Assembly (NCBI GenBank): GCA_025055115.1
Contig: JANWYJ010000074.1
Coordinates: 1-63,778 of the forward strand
From: Gemmata sp.
GTDB lineage: Bacteria; Planctomycetota; Planctomycetia; Gemmatales; Gemmataceae
Direction: 5' to 3'
DNA: 63,778 nucleotides
Shown here: in pieces, positions 1 to 9,548 of the stretch
Layout of the letters: every line of letters starts with the position of its first letter
Numbering within the stretch: the first letter of the stretch is position 1
Made by a program: the position numbers and the translations under genes
The notes under the pieces: model-generated
Databases searched by the model: none
The model's input: only the letters and a program-made list of their open reading frames with translations
What the model was told of the DNA's origin: nothing

Positions 1-1
1 C

Positions 2-1837
2 AGCGCGGCGTTGCATGTCTCCCCCATTCCGTTTCTCAAACCCTACGGCGGGGTGCGGATCGGGCGCGTCAACGGTCAGCTGATCGTTATGCCGACCCAT
101 GCCCAAATGGAAGACAGCGACCTCGACCTGGTCGTGGCCGCCACCCGCGACGCCGTGTGCATGATCGAAGGTTTTGCCCGCGAGATTCCCGAACAGGAAA
201 TGGGCGATGCCATCCTCTTTGCCCACGAACAATGCCGCGAACTGATCGACATCATCGAGAAATTGCGGACCGAAGCCGGACTGGACGCCAAGGTGCTGCC
301 CCCCCCGCCACCCGCAAACCCCCTGGTCGACGAAATCTACGAGAAATACGGGGCTGATTTCCGCAAACGCTACCTCATCAAAGGCAAACAGGAACGGAAC
401 GCCGCGCTGGAGGAATTTAAGGAAGAAATCAAGAAGGTCTACCTGCCCGAAGGGGAAGCCGCCGCCAGTGAAGCCACCTACACACCGGCGCAGGTGGCGG
501 CCGCGCTCGCCGCCCTGCGTGAGCGTGTCTTCCGCGACATCACCCTCACCGGTGTTCGCATCGATGGCCGTGGTTGCAAAGACCTTCGGCCCATCAGCTG
601 TGAGGTCGGAGTCTTGCCACGCACCCACGGAACGGCGGTCTTCCAACGCGGCGAAACCCAGGCGATGGTCGTGGCGACGCTGGGTACGGTGGCCGACGAG
701 CAGAAAATCGACGGCCTACAGGATGAGTATTCCAAGAAATTCATGCTCGACTACAACTTCCCGCCCTTCTCCGTGGGGGAGTGTAAGCCCATTCGCGCCC
801 CGGGGCGTCGCGAAATTGGCCACGGGATGCTGGCCGAACGCTCGCTCAAAGCGGTCATTCCGCCCCCAGCGCGCTTCCCCTACACGATTCGCCTGGTGTC
901 GGAAATTCTCGAATCCAACGGCTCATCCAGCATGGCCACCGTTTGCGGCGGCACGCTGGCCCTCATGGATGCCGGCGTGCCCATCAAACGCCCCGTCGCC
1001 GGGATTTCCATCGGTCTTGTGACTCACGGCGACGATTACCTGTTACTGACCGATATCCAAGGCGATGAAGACCACTACGGCGATATGGATTTCAAAGTCG
1101 CCGGAACACAAAAGGGCATCACCGGGATTCAACTCGATATCAAGATCGATGGCATCACCGAACCGATCATCCGCGGCGCGTTGGAACAAGCCCGCGAAGC
1201 CCGCATGCAGATTCTCAAAATCATGCTGGCCACCCTCCAAGCCCCGCGGCGCGACATCAGCCCCTATGCGCCGCGCTTGATACAGCTGAAGATCAACCCC
1301 GAGATGATCGGCAAGCTGATTGGCCCCGGCGGCAAAACCATTCGCTCCATCCAAGACGAAACCGGGGCCAAAATCGACGTCGAAGACGACGGCACCGTAT
1401 CGATTTCCTCAACCGATGCCGCGAGCGTGCAAGCTGCGCGGCGCATTGTCGAGGGGCTGACGGCGGAAGTCAAAATCGGTGCCGTCTATGAGGGGCGAGT
1501 GGTCTCGATCAAGGAATTCGGTGCCTTCATCGAGCTGGTCCCCGGGCGCGAAGGGCTGTGCCATGTCTCCGAATTGGATACCAGCTTCGTGCAGCGACCC
1601 GAAGATGTCGTCCAAGTGGGCGATCGCGTCGCCGTGAAAGTCATTGCCATCGACGATCAGGGCCGCGTCAAATTATCGCGGAAAGCTCTGCTGGCATCCT
1701 ATGAAGGCGGCGATAGCGATCGCGGCAACGGCGGCTACGGCGATCGTTCCCGCAGTGGTGGCCCCCGCGGTGGAAGTGGTGGCGGCCCCGGCGGCCCCCG
1801 CAGTGGCGGCAACCGCGGCTACGACCGCCGCGAGTGA
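2..1837 (+). CDS. pnp: Polyribonucleotide nucleotidyltransferase (PNPase), 5' end outside the window
   Basis: 3'-5' phosphorolytic exoribonuclease of the RNA degradosome. The reading frame is open to the left edge and begins with residues SAALHVSPIPF, which match the middle of the first RNase PH domain, so roughly the first 100 codons lie outside the window. In order one sees the rest of RNase PH domain 1, the all-alpha linker, RNase PH domain 2 (nt ~540-1250), a KH domain with the GPGG loop at nt 1323-1334, and an S1 domain starting near nt 1480 (GRVVSIKEFGAFIEL). The tail after nt ~1715 is a Gly/Arg/Ser-rich low-complexity extension, which may bind RNA or partner proteins. The TTG at nt 11 is not the start. 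Identification is secure from the domain order. Confidence 0.97.
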   Translation, partial: SAALHVSPIPFLKPYGGVRIGRVNGQLIVMPTHAQMEDSDLDLVVAATRDAVCMIEGFAREIPEQEMGDAILFAHEQCRELIDIIEKLRTEAGLDAKVLPPPPPANPLVDEIYEKYGADFRKRYLIKGKQERNAALEEFKEEIKKVYLPEGEAAASEATYTPAQVAAALAALRERVFRDITLTGVRIDGRGCKDLRPISCEVGVLPRTHGTAVFQRGETQAMVVATLGTVADEQKIDGLQDEYSKKFMLDYNFPPFSVGECKPIRAPGRREIGHGMLAERSLKAVIPPPARFPYTIRLVSEILESNGSSSMATVCGGTLALMDAGVPIKRPVAGISIGLVTHGDDYLLLTDIQGDEDHYGDMDFKVAGTQKGITGIQLDIKIDGITEPIIRGALEQAREARMQILKIMLATLQAPRRDISPYAPRLIQLKINPEMIGKLIGPGGKTIRSIQDETGAKIDVEDDGTVSISSTDAASVQAARRIVEGLTAEVKIGAVYEGRVVSIKEFGAFIELVPGREGLCHVSELDTSFVQRPEDVVQVGDRVAVKVIAIDDQGRVKLSRKALLASYEGGDSDRGNGGYGDRSRSGGPRGGSGGGPGGPRSGGNRGYDRRE

Positions 1838-2375
1838 ATCCTCTCCCCCGCACCCCGCAATGCTGCTCCGGCCCCCGGGCCGAACACGGCCACCAACTCG
1901 CCCTGCACCGCACCCAACACGCAAGAAGAAATGAGTACCGAAAACCCAGCACGCAAGAAGAAATGAGTACCGAAAGCAGGCCCGGGCCGAACAGGGCCAT
2001 CAACTCGCGCTGGACCGCGCGGGATAGGGGACCAGCCTGACAGGGCCACCAACCCGCACTTCACAGTGGGGGTATTAGCCAGGGGTGGGGCGGCGCCACC
2101 AACTCGCGCTGCACCGCGGGGATAGGGGCTACGGCTGGTTAACCACTCTGGGCTTCCAGGAGCTGACCGGGCCACCGTTGTGCGCGGCACGGCTCCTTCC
2201 GCCCCAGCACTTTTGAGCGTGGTGACCTTCCAGAACGTTTCCGATCGTCCAGCATCGGGCCGAAATGGCCTGGGGGGACAATTCCCCCAAGTTACTACAT
2301 CACATCACGGGCTACTGTGGGTCCCACCGGTCCACGGGATTCGGCTCCGACGGATCACTGGATGGCGAGGAACTA
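1838..2375. repeat. Intergenic gap with diverged direct repeats
   Basis: No convincing gene. A 25-bp unit beginning ACGCAAGAAGAAATGAGTAC occurs at 1919-1943 and 1951-1975. A second, longer and more diverged unit (core CCACCAACTCGCGCTGCACC, followed by a GGGATAGGGG stretch in the fuller copies) recurs near 1888-1910, 1994-2030, 2042-2060 and 2095-2128. Small open frames here overlap the repeats and look like chance GC-rich frames. Confidence 0.7.
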
Positions 2376-3443
2376 TCAGGGGCTGCTGGCGGGTCGCACC
2401 GGTCCGCGGGCCGCCGTCTGTTGCGACCGGTAGAACGCTGCGACCCCTCGGACTGTCGGGTGTGGGTCGGCTTCGGCGATCCGCGACACCCACGAAGGGC
2501 ATGGCTGAAAGCGGTGCAAGGACAACTCCACGGCCACCCGGGCGGCCCCGGCCCGAACGGCCGGTTCCCCATCGCGACTGAGCCGTTCCAGCCACGGTTC
2601 GGGGTCGGTCACGTCGTCGTCGTAGCGTAAATCAAGCAGCAGTTTGAGCCGTTCGGTCGCATCGGGATGTGTCAATCGTCGGCCCAGGGTGATCTCGGCC
2701 TCTGTGCGTTCGCGCGTCACCAGCAGATCGTGACAGATTTTGCGGACGGTTTCATCGGGATCATGCAGCCAGCGGAATAATTCTTCGTCGCTCAGAGGTG
2801 GTTCATCCGCGCTGGGGCTAGCGGCCGCAAAGAGGGCGGCCCCGCGGACGCGGGCATCGGCGGAATTCAAAAGTGGCCGCACTTCGGCGCGCAGGCGGAT
2901 ATCCGGGTGAACGGCCAGCTGGGCTGCGGCGAATTGGAGCGCGGGGTCGTCGTGCTGAAGGGCTTCGGCGACCACCCCGCGGCAGCGCATCACGAACGCA
3001 CCTCCGGTGCGCTCCAAAATCGGCGGCAGCAACTGCAGTATCGCTTGTCGGCCGTGTGGTGGCGCGGTTGTGAATTGATCGAGGATAACCGCGGCGATCA
3101 CTCGTGGGCTGGGATCGTGTTCGGGTGCGGTGGCCAAAGATTTCTTGAAGGCCGCCACGGCGACGGTGCGCAAAGCGTCGTCGTCTGCCTCCAGACAGTG
3201 GCCCAGTTCGCGCACACCGACCTGGCCGTAGCGGAGTAGGCGCTCGGCATATGCGGTGCGTTGGGTATCGTTGTCGGCCCGGGCCAGCCGGTGGGCGGTC
3301 CATTTTGCCGCCAGCCAATCGGTGTTGAAGGCGGCCCAGGTGCTGAACATCACCAGCAGAAATACGGCAGCGCGGCCGAGCTGTTTGGGCCAGCCGGCCG
3401 TCGGGGAAGGTTCCGGAAGGGGTGGGGTGGGGGGTAGGTTCAT
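2376..3443 (-). CDS. Membrane-anchored HEAT-repeat-like protein
   Basis: 355 aa, start ATG at 3443. A Pro-rich N-terminus is followed by one hydrophobic segment (about residues 25-43, AAVFLLVMFSTWAAFNT) that should be a membrane anchor. The rest is made of repeated helical pairs with the pattern of HEAT/PBS-lyase repeats, for example DDDALRTVAVAAFKK, DPALQFAAAQLAVHPD, ADARVRGAALFAAAS and DETVRKICHDLL. Such repeats usually act as protein-binding scaffolds. The exact function is unknown. It is transcribed away from pnp and has no obvious operon partner. Confidence 0.8.
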   Translation of the reverse strand: MNLPPTPPLPEPSPTAGWPKQLGRAAVFLLVMFSTWAAFNTDWLAAKWTAHRLARADNDTQRTAYAERLLRYGQVGVRELGHCLEADDDALRTVAVAAFKKSLATAPEHDPSPRVIAAVILDQFTTAPPHGRQAILQLLPPILERTGGAFVMRCRGVVAEALQHDDPALQFAAAQLAVHPDIRLRAEVRPLLNSADARVRGAALFAAASPSADEPPLSDEELFRWLHDPDETVRKICHDLLVTRERTEAEITLGRRLTHPDATERLKLLLDLRYDDDVTDPEPWLERLSRDGEPAVRAGAARVAVELSLHRFQPCPSWVSRIAEADPHPTVRGVAAFYRSQQTAARGPVRPASSP

Positions 3444-3651
3444 GGCCCAGGTCCTCCGGTTTTGGACAGTGTGAAGTTGCGCGCGACGGGAGAAGTTACT
3501 CCGGTTAGCGCGAAGGCGGCAAGATCAACCCGCGGCGGCAAGCGAAATTCCTCATGCTCACAGCCTGCGCCGTTCGATTCTTACCGGCAGGTTCTGGGGC
3601 CGGGTTTTTCTCGATCCCCCGATTTCCCCAACCTCACGGATGAGGTGCGGC

Positions 3652-4407
3652 ATGAGTCGATCGCGGCGAGTCTGGAAGCGGCTATGGGGTGGCTTCGTTG
3701 CGGTGCCGCTGTCGTTGGCGGCGGCGACAGCGGCCGATCCGCGCCCGGTGGCCCTTCCCGCGGCCCATCCGGCTGCGATCACGGTACTGCCCAACACCGC
3801 CGGTGCGGCCCGTATCAATCTGTCGGCGGTGGTTGCTACGGAGTACCGCGACGCGGTCCTGAAAGTCGTCCAATCCCCGACACTTTCGACCAAGGCCACA
3901 GCGCCCGAGGTTGTCTGCACCATCGCTATGTATGAGTGGCTCTTCGAGCATCCGGATCGTGTCGCGTTGGCCTGGCAGCGGCTGCGTGTTCCGGCCGTAC
4001 CGATCACCGATTTGGGCGATGGCCGCTTCCTGTGGGTCGATGAAAATGGCAGTGAGGTGACATGGCGTGTGGTGGGTACATTTCCCGACGGCTTGGTGTG
4101 GTATGCGACGGGCAAGGTGAAGGCCGCGCGGGCCACTCCGGGGGTCCCGGTCAAAGCCGTGGCTATTCTCACGCGGCAACAGAAAGCGGCCCAAGACGGG
4201 GTGGCAGCCTTCCGCACCAGCGTGCAAGTGTATGTCCAAAGTGATAGCAAAGCCGCCGCTTTGGCGCTACGCATTCTTGGCCCGGCGGCCCCGCAAATCG
4301 CCGAGCAGGGTGCGGAGCAATTCTTGGAATTCTTCAACGGCATCGCCGACTACGTTCAGAAGAACCCCACCCAAGCTGAGGCCTTATTGGCGCCCAAAAG
4401 AAAGTGA
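3652..4407 (+). CDS. Secreted protein of unknown function
   Basis: About 251 aa. A TGAGG Shine-Dalgarno-like stretch at 3641-3645 sits just before the ATG at 3652, so this start is preferred over the in-frame ATG at 3640. The N-terminus (SRSRRVWKRLWGG, then a hydrophobic run ending AAATAADP) is a plausible signal peptide. The mature part is a mixed alpha/beta domain with WQRLRVPAVPITDLGDGRFLW and VWYATGKVKAARATPGVPVK, and ends in a helical stretch. I do not recognise the family; the composition is typical of planctomycete periplasmic proteins without a named domain. Confidence 0.75.
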   Translation: MSRSRRVWKRLWGGFVAVPLSLAAATAADPRPVALPAAHPAAITVLPNTAGAARINLSAVVATEYRDAVLKVVQSPTLSTKATAPEVVCTIAMYEWLFEHPDRVALAWQRLRVPAVPITDLGDGRFLWVDENGSEVTWRVVGTFPDGLVWYATGKVKAARATPGVPVKAVAILTRQQKAAQDGVAAFRTSVQVYVQSDSKAAALALRILGPAAPQIAEQGAEQFLEFFNGIADYVQKNPTQAEALLAPKRK

Positions 4408-4565
4408 TACCGACAGATAGTAATACCGAATCGGTCTATTGAGGTCGCACTTCGCGCCAGTGCCCGGAGAGGCGAAGCAAGTGGTCTTCGGGCAAGGCGT
4501 GCCCATCCGCTCGACCGAGGTCGGAGCTGGGGAAGCTTGGCCCAGGAGGGAGAGGTTGGCGCAGG

Positions 4566-4883
4566 TCACGGTGTTGGTCGGACTTTCGGCTGAGGTGGAC
4601 ACCCGGTGGTGATCAGCTGCTCTTTGGCGGAACGTGGGAGTTTCTTGATGGCGGCCTCGCGACGCAGGGCGGCTGGCTGGTCGGTCACACATTCCCGATA
4701 GACCAATACGACCGGGCGGCGGCTGCGCGTATAGCGTGAGGCCGTGCCGGCGTTGTGTTCCTGGAGGCGACGCGTGCAATCGGTGGTGATACCAGTGTAT
4801 AGCGTGCCGTCGCGGCAACGGAGGATGTAGACGAACCAGCGCCGCGTCGGTTTCGAGGGAGTGATTGGCTTCCGGGGTGGCAT
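4566..4883 (-). CDS. GIY-YIG domain protein (UPF0213/YhbQ type)
   Basis: 105 aa. The GIY-YIG nuclease signature is clear: FVYILRCRDGTLYTGITTD, then RRLQEHNAG and YTRSRRPVVLVYRE, as in the small stand-alone YhbQ/UPF0213 proteins, which are implicated in DNA repair but poorly characterised. The basic N-terminus and Pro-rich C-terminus are short extras. It starts 6 bp after the stop of the upstream membrane protein gene, so the two are probably cotranscribed. Confidence 0.9.
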   Translation of the reverse strand: MPPRKPITPSKPTRRWFVYILRCRDGTLYTGITTDCTRRLQEHNAGTASRYTRSRRPVVLVYRECVTDQPAALRREAAIKKLPRSAKEQLITTGCPPQPKVRPTP

Positions 4884-4889
4884 GGGCGA

Positions 4890-6752
4890 CTAATCCGGGG
4901 CCGTGGAGCGTTGCACGGGTGGGCCATCGCCGCGTGTGACCAACTGATGAACAATGTAGCGCCCGGTGCCATGACGGGAGCGGAAGAGTGTGGGTTGGTT
5001 GAAAGGAAACAGCGTTTCGTGCGGGGTGAATGCCGGGAGAAGATCGTGGGGCGGATGGCGGGCCGGTCCACGCAGAGCCGCGACCTGCTCGGGGTCGCGT
5101 TCATAGAAGAGGGCTGACCATTCCAGATCGTTCACCACAAAACGGGCCTGGTGTTGTTGGCTCAGTGCCGCCAGGACCGGGCATTGGCCGTTGGCGGTGC
5201 GCACACCCCGTGAGGCGATGGTCAGGGCGGTATAAACGTGCATGAAGCGGAAACCCGGTTCGATATCGAGCAACAAATACACGGCGTGTGGCGAATCGAA
5301 CCAGGCGATTACTTCCCGATCCGTCACCCTCTGCTGGCGCAGGAAAGCGGCTACTTCGCCGAGTTCTTGCCAACTGATCGCGGCTTCATGCGGTGGATGC
5401 AAGCGGAGCTGATCCCACAGCGCCCATCGTTCCGCATCACTCAGATCACAACGCCAGCATTGCGGCCATAAGGCGAGCCGCTCTGGCCGGAACAACGGAT
5501 GGCGCGGCCAGTAGCGCTGACGGTCGCGCTGGTGGAGCTGTTCCAGTTGGTCCTTGACCAGCCCCGAATAATCCGCGAGCAACCCCACGCTGCTTGTCAA
5601 CAGGAGCCAACCCCAGCCGAGCAGCACCCACGCCCAGCGGTGCGCAGCCCACAAACTGAACATCAAAAGCGTTTCAACCACATGAACATATTGAAAACCG
5701 CGTTGCAGGAAAAAGGCTTGGGCGGCCCACACGAGGTAGAAGCCAGCGAGAATCCCGCGGACCCAACGGGCCTCAGCGGATGCGGTTGTATCCCACAGCC
5801 ACCAGGGTAGCCAACGACTCAACGGCCCTGGGACCGTGAGGGCCGTGGCCCGGCTGCGCCACGGTGCGGCATCCAGCACCGCAGCGATCGCCAGCGGTAC
5901 CGTCAGCACTAAGCCAAGACTCCACGGCGGGAACCAAAACAACTCCTGGGCGACGCGGTCGTCGAATTCCAGCCGGACCAATTCGAGATATTTCGGGTTC
6001 CACCGGGTGAAAACTTCGACGAACGCCGGCCCGGCGCCACTGGCCACCAACCACCCGATCCCAGCTAGCCCCACGACACCTCCCCCCACCAGATTGCCCA
6101 GGAAATCCCCGATCAACCCACGCCTGCCAGACCAGCCGCCACCGCAGAGGTAGCGAATGCTCAGTAACCACACGGCCGCCGCCATCAGGATGACATGCGG
6201 TTTCAGCCACACCGCGGCACCCCACAACAACCCTTCCGTGATAGCCGCGCGGAAGTGGCCACCCGCCGTGGGTTCGTAGGTGCCGCCAGCGCGGCGAACG
6301 CGCAGCAGGACAGCCGCCAGAGCGGGAAGGGCCATCCAGGTATCACGCTGGGCGTGGGCCATTTCAACAGCAAACAGATAAAACAGCGTGGCCGTGGCGA
6401 TGGTCCACCCACGCATCGCCACCGTCGCCCCCCCGCGCTGCGCCAGCCGATCCAGCAACAGGACGACACCGGTGACCACGACCACATCCATCACCCGCAC
6501 GGCGACAGCACTGGCACCAAAAAAAGCGTACAGCCCCGTGATGATCCAGACATAGCCTGGCAGATTGGTATCGAACACGTCCTGGTAGTGAATGCCACCG
6601 TGGAGGATGTTCCGGGCTGCGAGTTGATAGAGTGTGACATCACACCACGGCGGCATCCGGAGGAACAGCGGTAAACCGATCAGCAACAACACGGCGGTGA
6701 TGATGCGCGGCAGTGTCACCCAACGCCACGGCATCCACAGTGAGTCCGCCAT
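4890..6752 (-). CDS. Polytopic GT-C/GT39-like glycosyltransferase (putative)
   Basis: About 620 aa from the ATG at 6752; a TTG 45 bp upstream would add 15 residues of no clear use. There are roughly ten hydrophobic segments. After the first comes an extracytoplasmic loop with WCDVTLYQLAARNILHGG and YQDVFDTNLPGYVW, the layout of ArnT/GT39-type transferases that take sugars from polyprenyl-phosphate carriers. A soluble C-terminal region (about residues 420-620) follows. The donor and acceptor cannot be told from sequence. It is head-to-tail with the GIY-YIG gene. A non-enzymatic membrane protein of the same fold is the alternative. Confidence 0.72.
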   Translation of the reverse strand: MADSLWMPWRWVTLPRIITAVLLLIGLPLFLRMPPWCDVTLYQLAARNILHGGIHYQDVFDTNLPGYVWIITGLYAFFGASAVAVRVMDVVVVTGVVLLLDRLAQRGGATVAMRGWTIATATLFYLFAVEMAHAQRDTWMALPALAAVLLRVRRAGGTYEPTAGGHFRAAITEGLLWGAAVWLKPHVILMAAAVWLLSIRYLCGGGWSGRRGLIGDFLGNLVGGGVVGLAGIGWLVASGAGPAFVEVFTRWNPKYLELVRLEFDDRVAQELFWFPPWSLGLVLTVPLAIAAVLDAAPWRSRATALTVPGPLSRWLPWWLWDTTASAEARWVRGILAGFYLVWAAQAFFLQRGFQYVHVVETLLMFSLWAAHRWAWVLLGWGWLLLTSSVGLLADYSGLVKDQLEQLHQRDRQRYWPRHPLFRPERLALWPQCWRCDLSDAERWALWDQLRLHPPHEAAISWQELGEVAAFLRQQRVTDREVIAWFDSPHAVYLLLDIEPGFRFMHVYTALTIASRGVRTANGQCPVLAALSQQHQARFVVNDLEWSALFYERDPEQVAALRGPARHPPHDLLPAFTPHETLFPFNQPTLFRSRHGTGRYIVHQLVTRGDGPPVQRSTAPD

Positions 6753-7490
6753 AGGATTCTTTGCTCGCACACGTCGGCTAGGGGGGCTGTTGGGCAAGAT
6801 ATTCCGCCGTCGTCAGAAGTCCAACACTTCGTGGCCAGGTTCGTCACATCGCCGAAGGGATTGTGTCCGCCTGGGGCCATCCTGGGGAAGCCGATGGTTC
6901 CTACGCTGGTCTCGGTTGGGTTGCGGGAGCTGCAGCAAGGGCCACCGCCAGGTTCCCGCTGCGGGATTTCTCCAGAGGTGACTCGACCGATGGTCGCGGT
7001 AAGGCGATGGCCACCCGACAAGCATGTGTTAACAACCCTTAACACGGAGTTGGTTGTCAACTCAATTCTGCCTCAAGAGTTGGAATAGATTCACCCGGCA
7101 GTAAGGTTTTCGTTATTATCCGAGCGATCGGTACACTTCTCACATTTGACTCAGGCCTGAAACTCGTCCTAGAGATTCTTGTCGTCACGATGGGGCCCCT
7201 GGGGACCTGCTCCCAGGCAGCACCCCGACGGCGCAGGACGCGCTGGCCGCGTTGGCTGGCCCCTGTTCCCCTCAACCCGTGGCGCCGCCGCGGTGGTGGG
7301 TGGCCGGCATGTGAACCCAACTTCTCCCGGCCCGACGACACGTGCCGCTGCGACCGTTCCAGCGGATGCACTACGGCTTACTCCCCGCTTTTCGGCCCGC
7401 GCACGAACTGCGTGTTCGTTGCCGCGCAGGGCCGCGGCCTGGAGTGACGCCCCCAGCGGCTGAGATTCTCAACACGATTACCGTTGAGTC
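6753..7490. other. Gap without a recognisable gene
   Basis: About 740 bp between divergently transcribed genes. Open frames are short, overlap on both strands and lack Shine-Dalgarno sequences. The section near 7030-7170 is relatively AT-rich and probably holds the promoters. No repeat or RNA structure stood out. Confidence 0.5.
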
Positions 7491-9548
7491 ATGCTCATGT
7501 GGAATGCGCCGACCACTCGCCCCCGCGCAACGTTCGCTCACCGGGCCGTATTGGTTCTGGAATCCCTGGAAGATCGCGAAGTTCCGGCGATTGTGATTCA
7601 AGTCGATTACAGCTACGACACAGGCTTTTTCACAAACAACCCGGATGCCCGCGCTGTCATCGAGCGCGCCGCGAACGAATTGGGCAACAGCATTTCCGCC
7701 AACCTGGCCGCGATTGCTCCCAGCGGCAGCAATACCTGGTCAGCACGGTTTTTCAACCCCGCCACCGGGGCGCAAACGTCTGTCAGCAATCTGACGATCC
7801 CCGCCAATACGCTGCGGGTGTTTGTGGGTGCCCGCACGCTATCCGGGACGCAAGCTGCAGTGGGCGGATTCGGTGGCTACAGTGTGTCAGGTTCACAAGC
7901 CTGGATCAATACCGTGCAAACCCGGGGTTGGAGCGGTTTTGCTACTTGGGGGGGCAGCATCAGCTTCGATACCCGCGTCCAGTGGCACTTCGGCCAAACG
8001 ACCGAAGGTCTAACGTCGAGCAAGCTCGACTTTTACTCAGTCGCTGTTCATGAATTGGGTCATGTTTTGGGTATCGGCACCGCCAATCAATGGTATGCAA
8101 ACGTTTCGGGGGGAGCCTTTCACGGGGCGCAGGCACGCAGTGTCTATGGCGGCCCGGTTCCACTCACCGCCGATGGTGCGCACTGGGCGAACAACGTCAC
8201 CGTCAACGGGCAGCCCGTCAGTCTTGATCCGACCATCGGCTTCGGGCAACGTGTCGGCTGGACAGCGTTGGATGCCGCCGCCTTACGCGATCTGGGCTGG
8301 GGGGCGGTCAGTCCACCGCCAGCACCGCCCCAGCCGCCGTCGCCGCCGCCATTGGCCCGCGTACCACTGGCCCGTTCGCAACCGGTTGCGTTCACAGGCA
8401 GCACCAATGGCGTGGTGACAATGTACACCGTCGCCAACGGCACACTGGTTCCCACCGGACAGCAACTGATTCCGTTTGTGGGCTATCAGGGGGCCATCCG
8501 TGTGGCCAGTGGCGATTTCAACGGCGACGGAATTCTCGACTATGCGTTCACCGTCGGCGCAGGGCCGCAATCGGTCGTCCAGATCATGGACGGCCGCGAT
8601 GGCAGCATGTTGGTTGGGCAAACAGCCATCTTCCCGGGTTTCCGCGGCGGGTTGTTCGTCGCCGCCGCCGACATCGACCGCGACGGCCGAGCTGAACTGG
8701 TGGTTTCCGCCGATGCCGGCGCCGGACCCCACATCCAAACCTTCCGTGTGGTCGATGGACACTTGCAACTGCAATCGAGTTTCTTCGCGTTCGACAATCC
8801 CCACTATCGCGGAGGGGCGCGGGTGGCCGCGGGCGACTTGAACCGCGACGGCTTTGCCGATGTCGTCGTCACCACCGGCGGCTGGGCCGAAGGTCGCGTG
8901 GCCATCTACAGCGGTGCCGATCTGGCGGGCGGCGTGGCCACACGGTTATATCCCGACTTCCACCCATTCGTCGGGTTGATGGCCGGATTGAATGCGGCCG
9001 TAGGCGATATGGATGGCGACGGTTTTGGCGAACTGGCCGTCGTACCCGATCGGGGTGCCCCAGCCCACGTGAAGATTTGGTCCGGAGCGACCCTGGCCGG
9101 TGGTGGCCTGCCGAGCCGTCTACCATTAGTCGCCAGCTTTTACGCCTTCCCACCCACCGATGGCGGCGGCGGACGAATCGTGCTCCGCGATCTCGACGGC
9201 AACGGCCGCGCCGAGCTGGTCGTCGCCAGCGGCAACCCAACCAACGGTGTCGCACGCGTATTCGACTTCGCCCAAGCGGTCGCCGGCGGCGGTGGCGCTC
9301 CCAGCCTGTTGCCGCTAGGCAATCCGAACACCTTCGACGGTGTCTACGCGGGCTCACAATCCGGCAACCACAGCGCTGACTCGGCGGCCGATCCAGCCCG
9401 CCTCGACGACGGACCGACGAACAATCACTTCACAGCAACGGCCGATCCCGTTTCGCATCAGTGCAATTGCATCGGCTGCCGCGCCTTGACGGAATGGATC
9501 GCCCACGATGGCCAACCGGATTGGTTCGAGGCGATTGTTGTCGCGTAG
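7491..9548 (+). CDS. Secreted leishmanolysin-like metalloprotease with FG-GAP repeats
   Basis: 685 aa. The N-terminus carries LESLEDR (residues 23-29) just before the mature domain, a motif shared by many planctomycete exported proteins. Residues ~33-270 form a zinc protease: H187-E188-L-G-H191 followed by VLGIGTANQW, no His at the usual third metzincin position (Thr), but a downstream G-A-H231-W and a final ALRDLGWG. This is the arrangement of M8/leishmanolysin-like bacterial proteases, in which the third zinc ligand lies far downstream. A Pro-rich linker (275-290) leads to about five FG-GAP/VCBS-type Ca-binding repeats: DFNGDGILD, DIDRDGRAE, DLNRDGFAD, DMDGDGFGE, DLDGNGRAE. The last ~70 residues contain a CNCIGC motif of unknown role. 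Likely cell-surface or extracellular. Confidence 0.88.
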   Translation: MLMWNAPTTRPRATFAHRAVLVLESLEDREVPAIVIQVDYSYDTGFFTNNPDARAVIERAANELGNSISANLAAIAPSGSNTWSARFFNPATGAQTSVSNLTIPANTLRVFVGARTLSGTQAAVGGFGGYSVSGSQAWINTVQTRGWSGFATWGGSISFDTRVQWHFGQTTEGLTSSKLDFYSVAVHELGHVLGIGTANQWYANVSGGAFHGAQARSVYGGPVPLTADGAHWANNVTVNGQPVSLDPTIGFGQRVGWTALDAAALRDLGWGAVSPPPAPPQPPSPPPLARVPLARSQPVAFTGSTNGVVTMYTVANGTLVPTGQQLIPFVGYQGAIRVASGDFNGDGILDYAFTVGAGPQSVVQIMDGRDGSMLVGQTAIFPGFRGGLFVAAADIDRDGRAELVVSADAGAGPHIQTFRVVDGHLQLQSSFFAFDNPHYRGGARVAAGDLNRDGFADVVVTTGGWAEGRVAIYSGADLAGGVATRLYPDFHPFVGLMAGLNAAVGDMDGDGFGELAVVPDRGAPAHVKIWSGATLAGGGLPSRLPLVASFYAFPPTDGGGGRIVLRDLDGNGRAELVVASGNPTNGVARVFDFAQAVAGGGGAPSLLPLGNPNTFDGVYAGSQSGNHSADSAADPARLDDGPTNNHFTATADPVSHQCNCIGCRALTEWIAHDGQPDWFEAIVVA

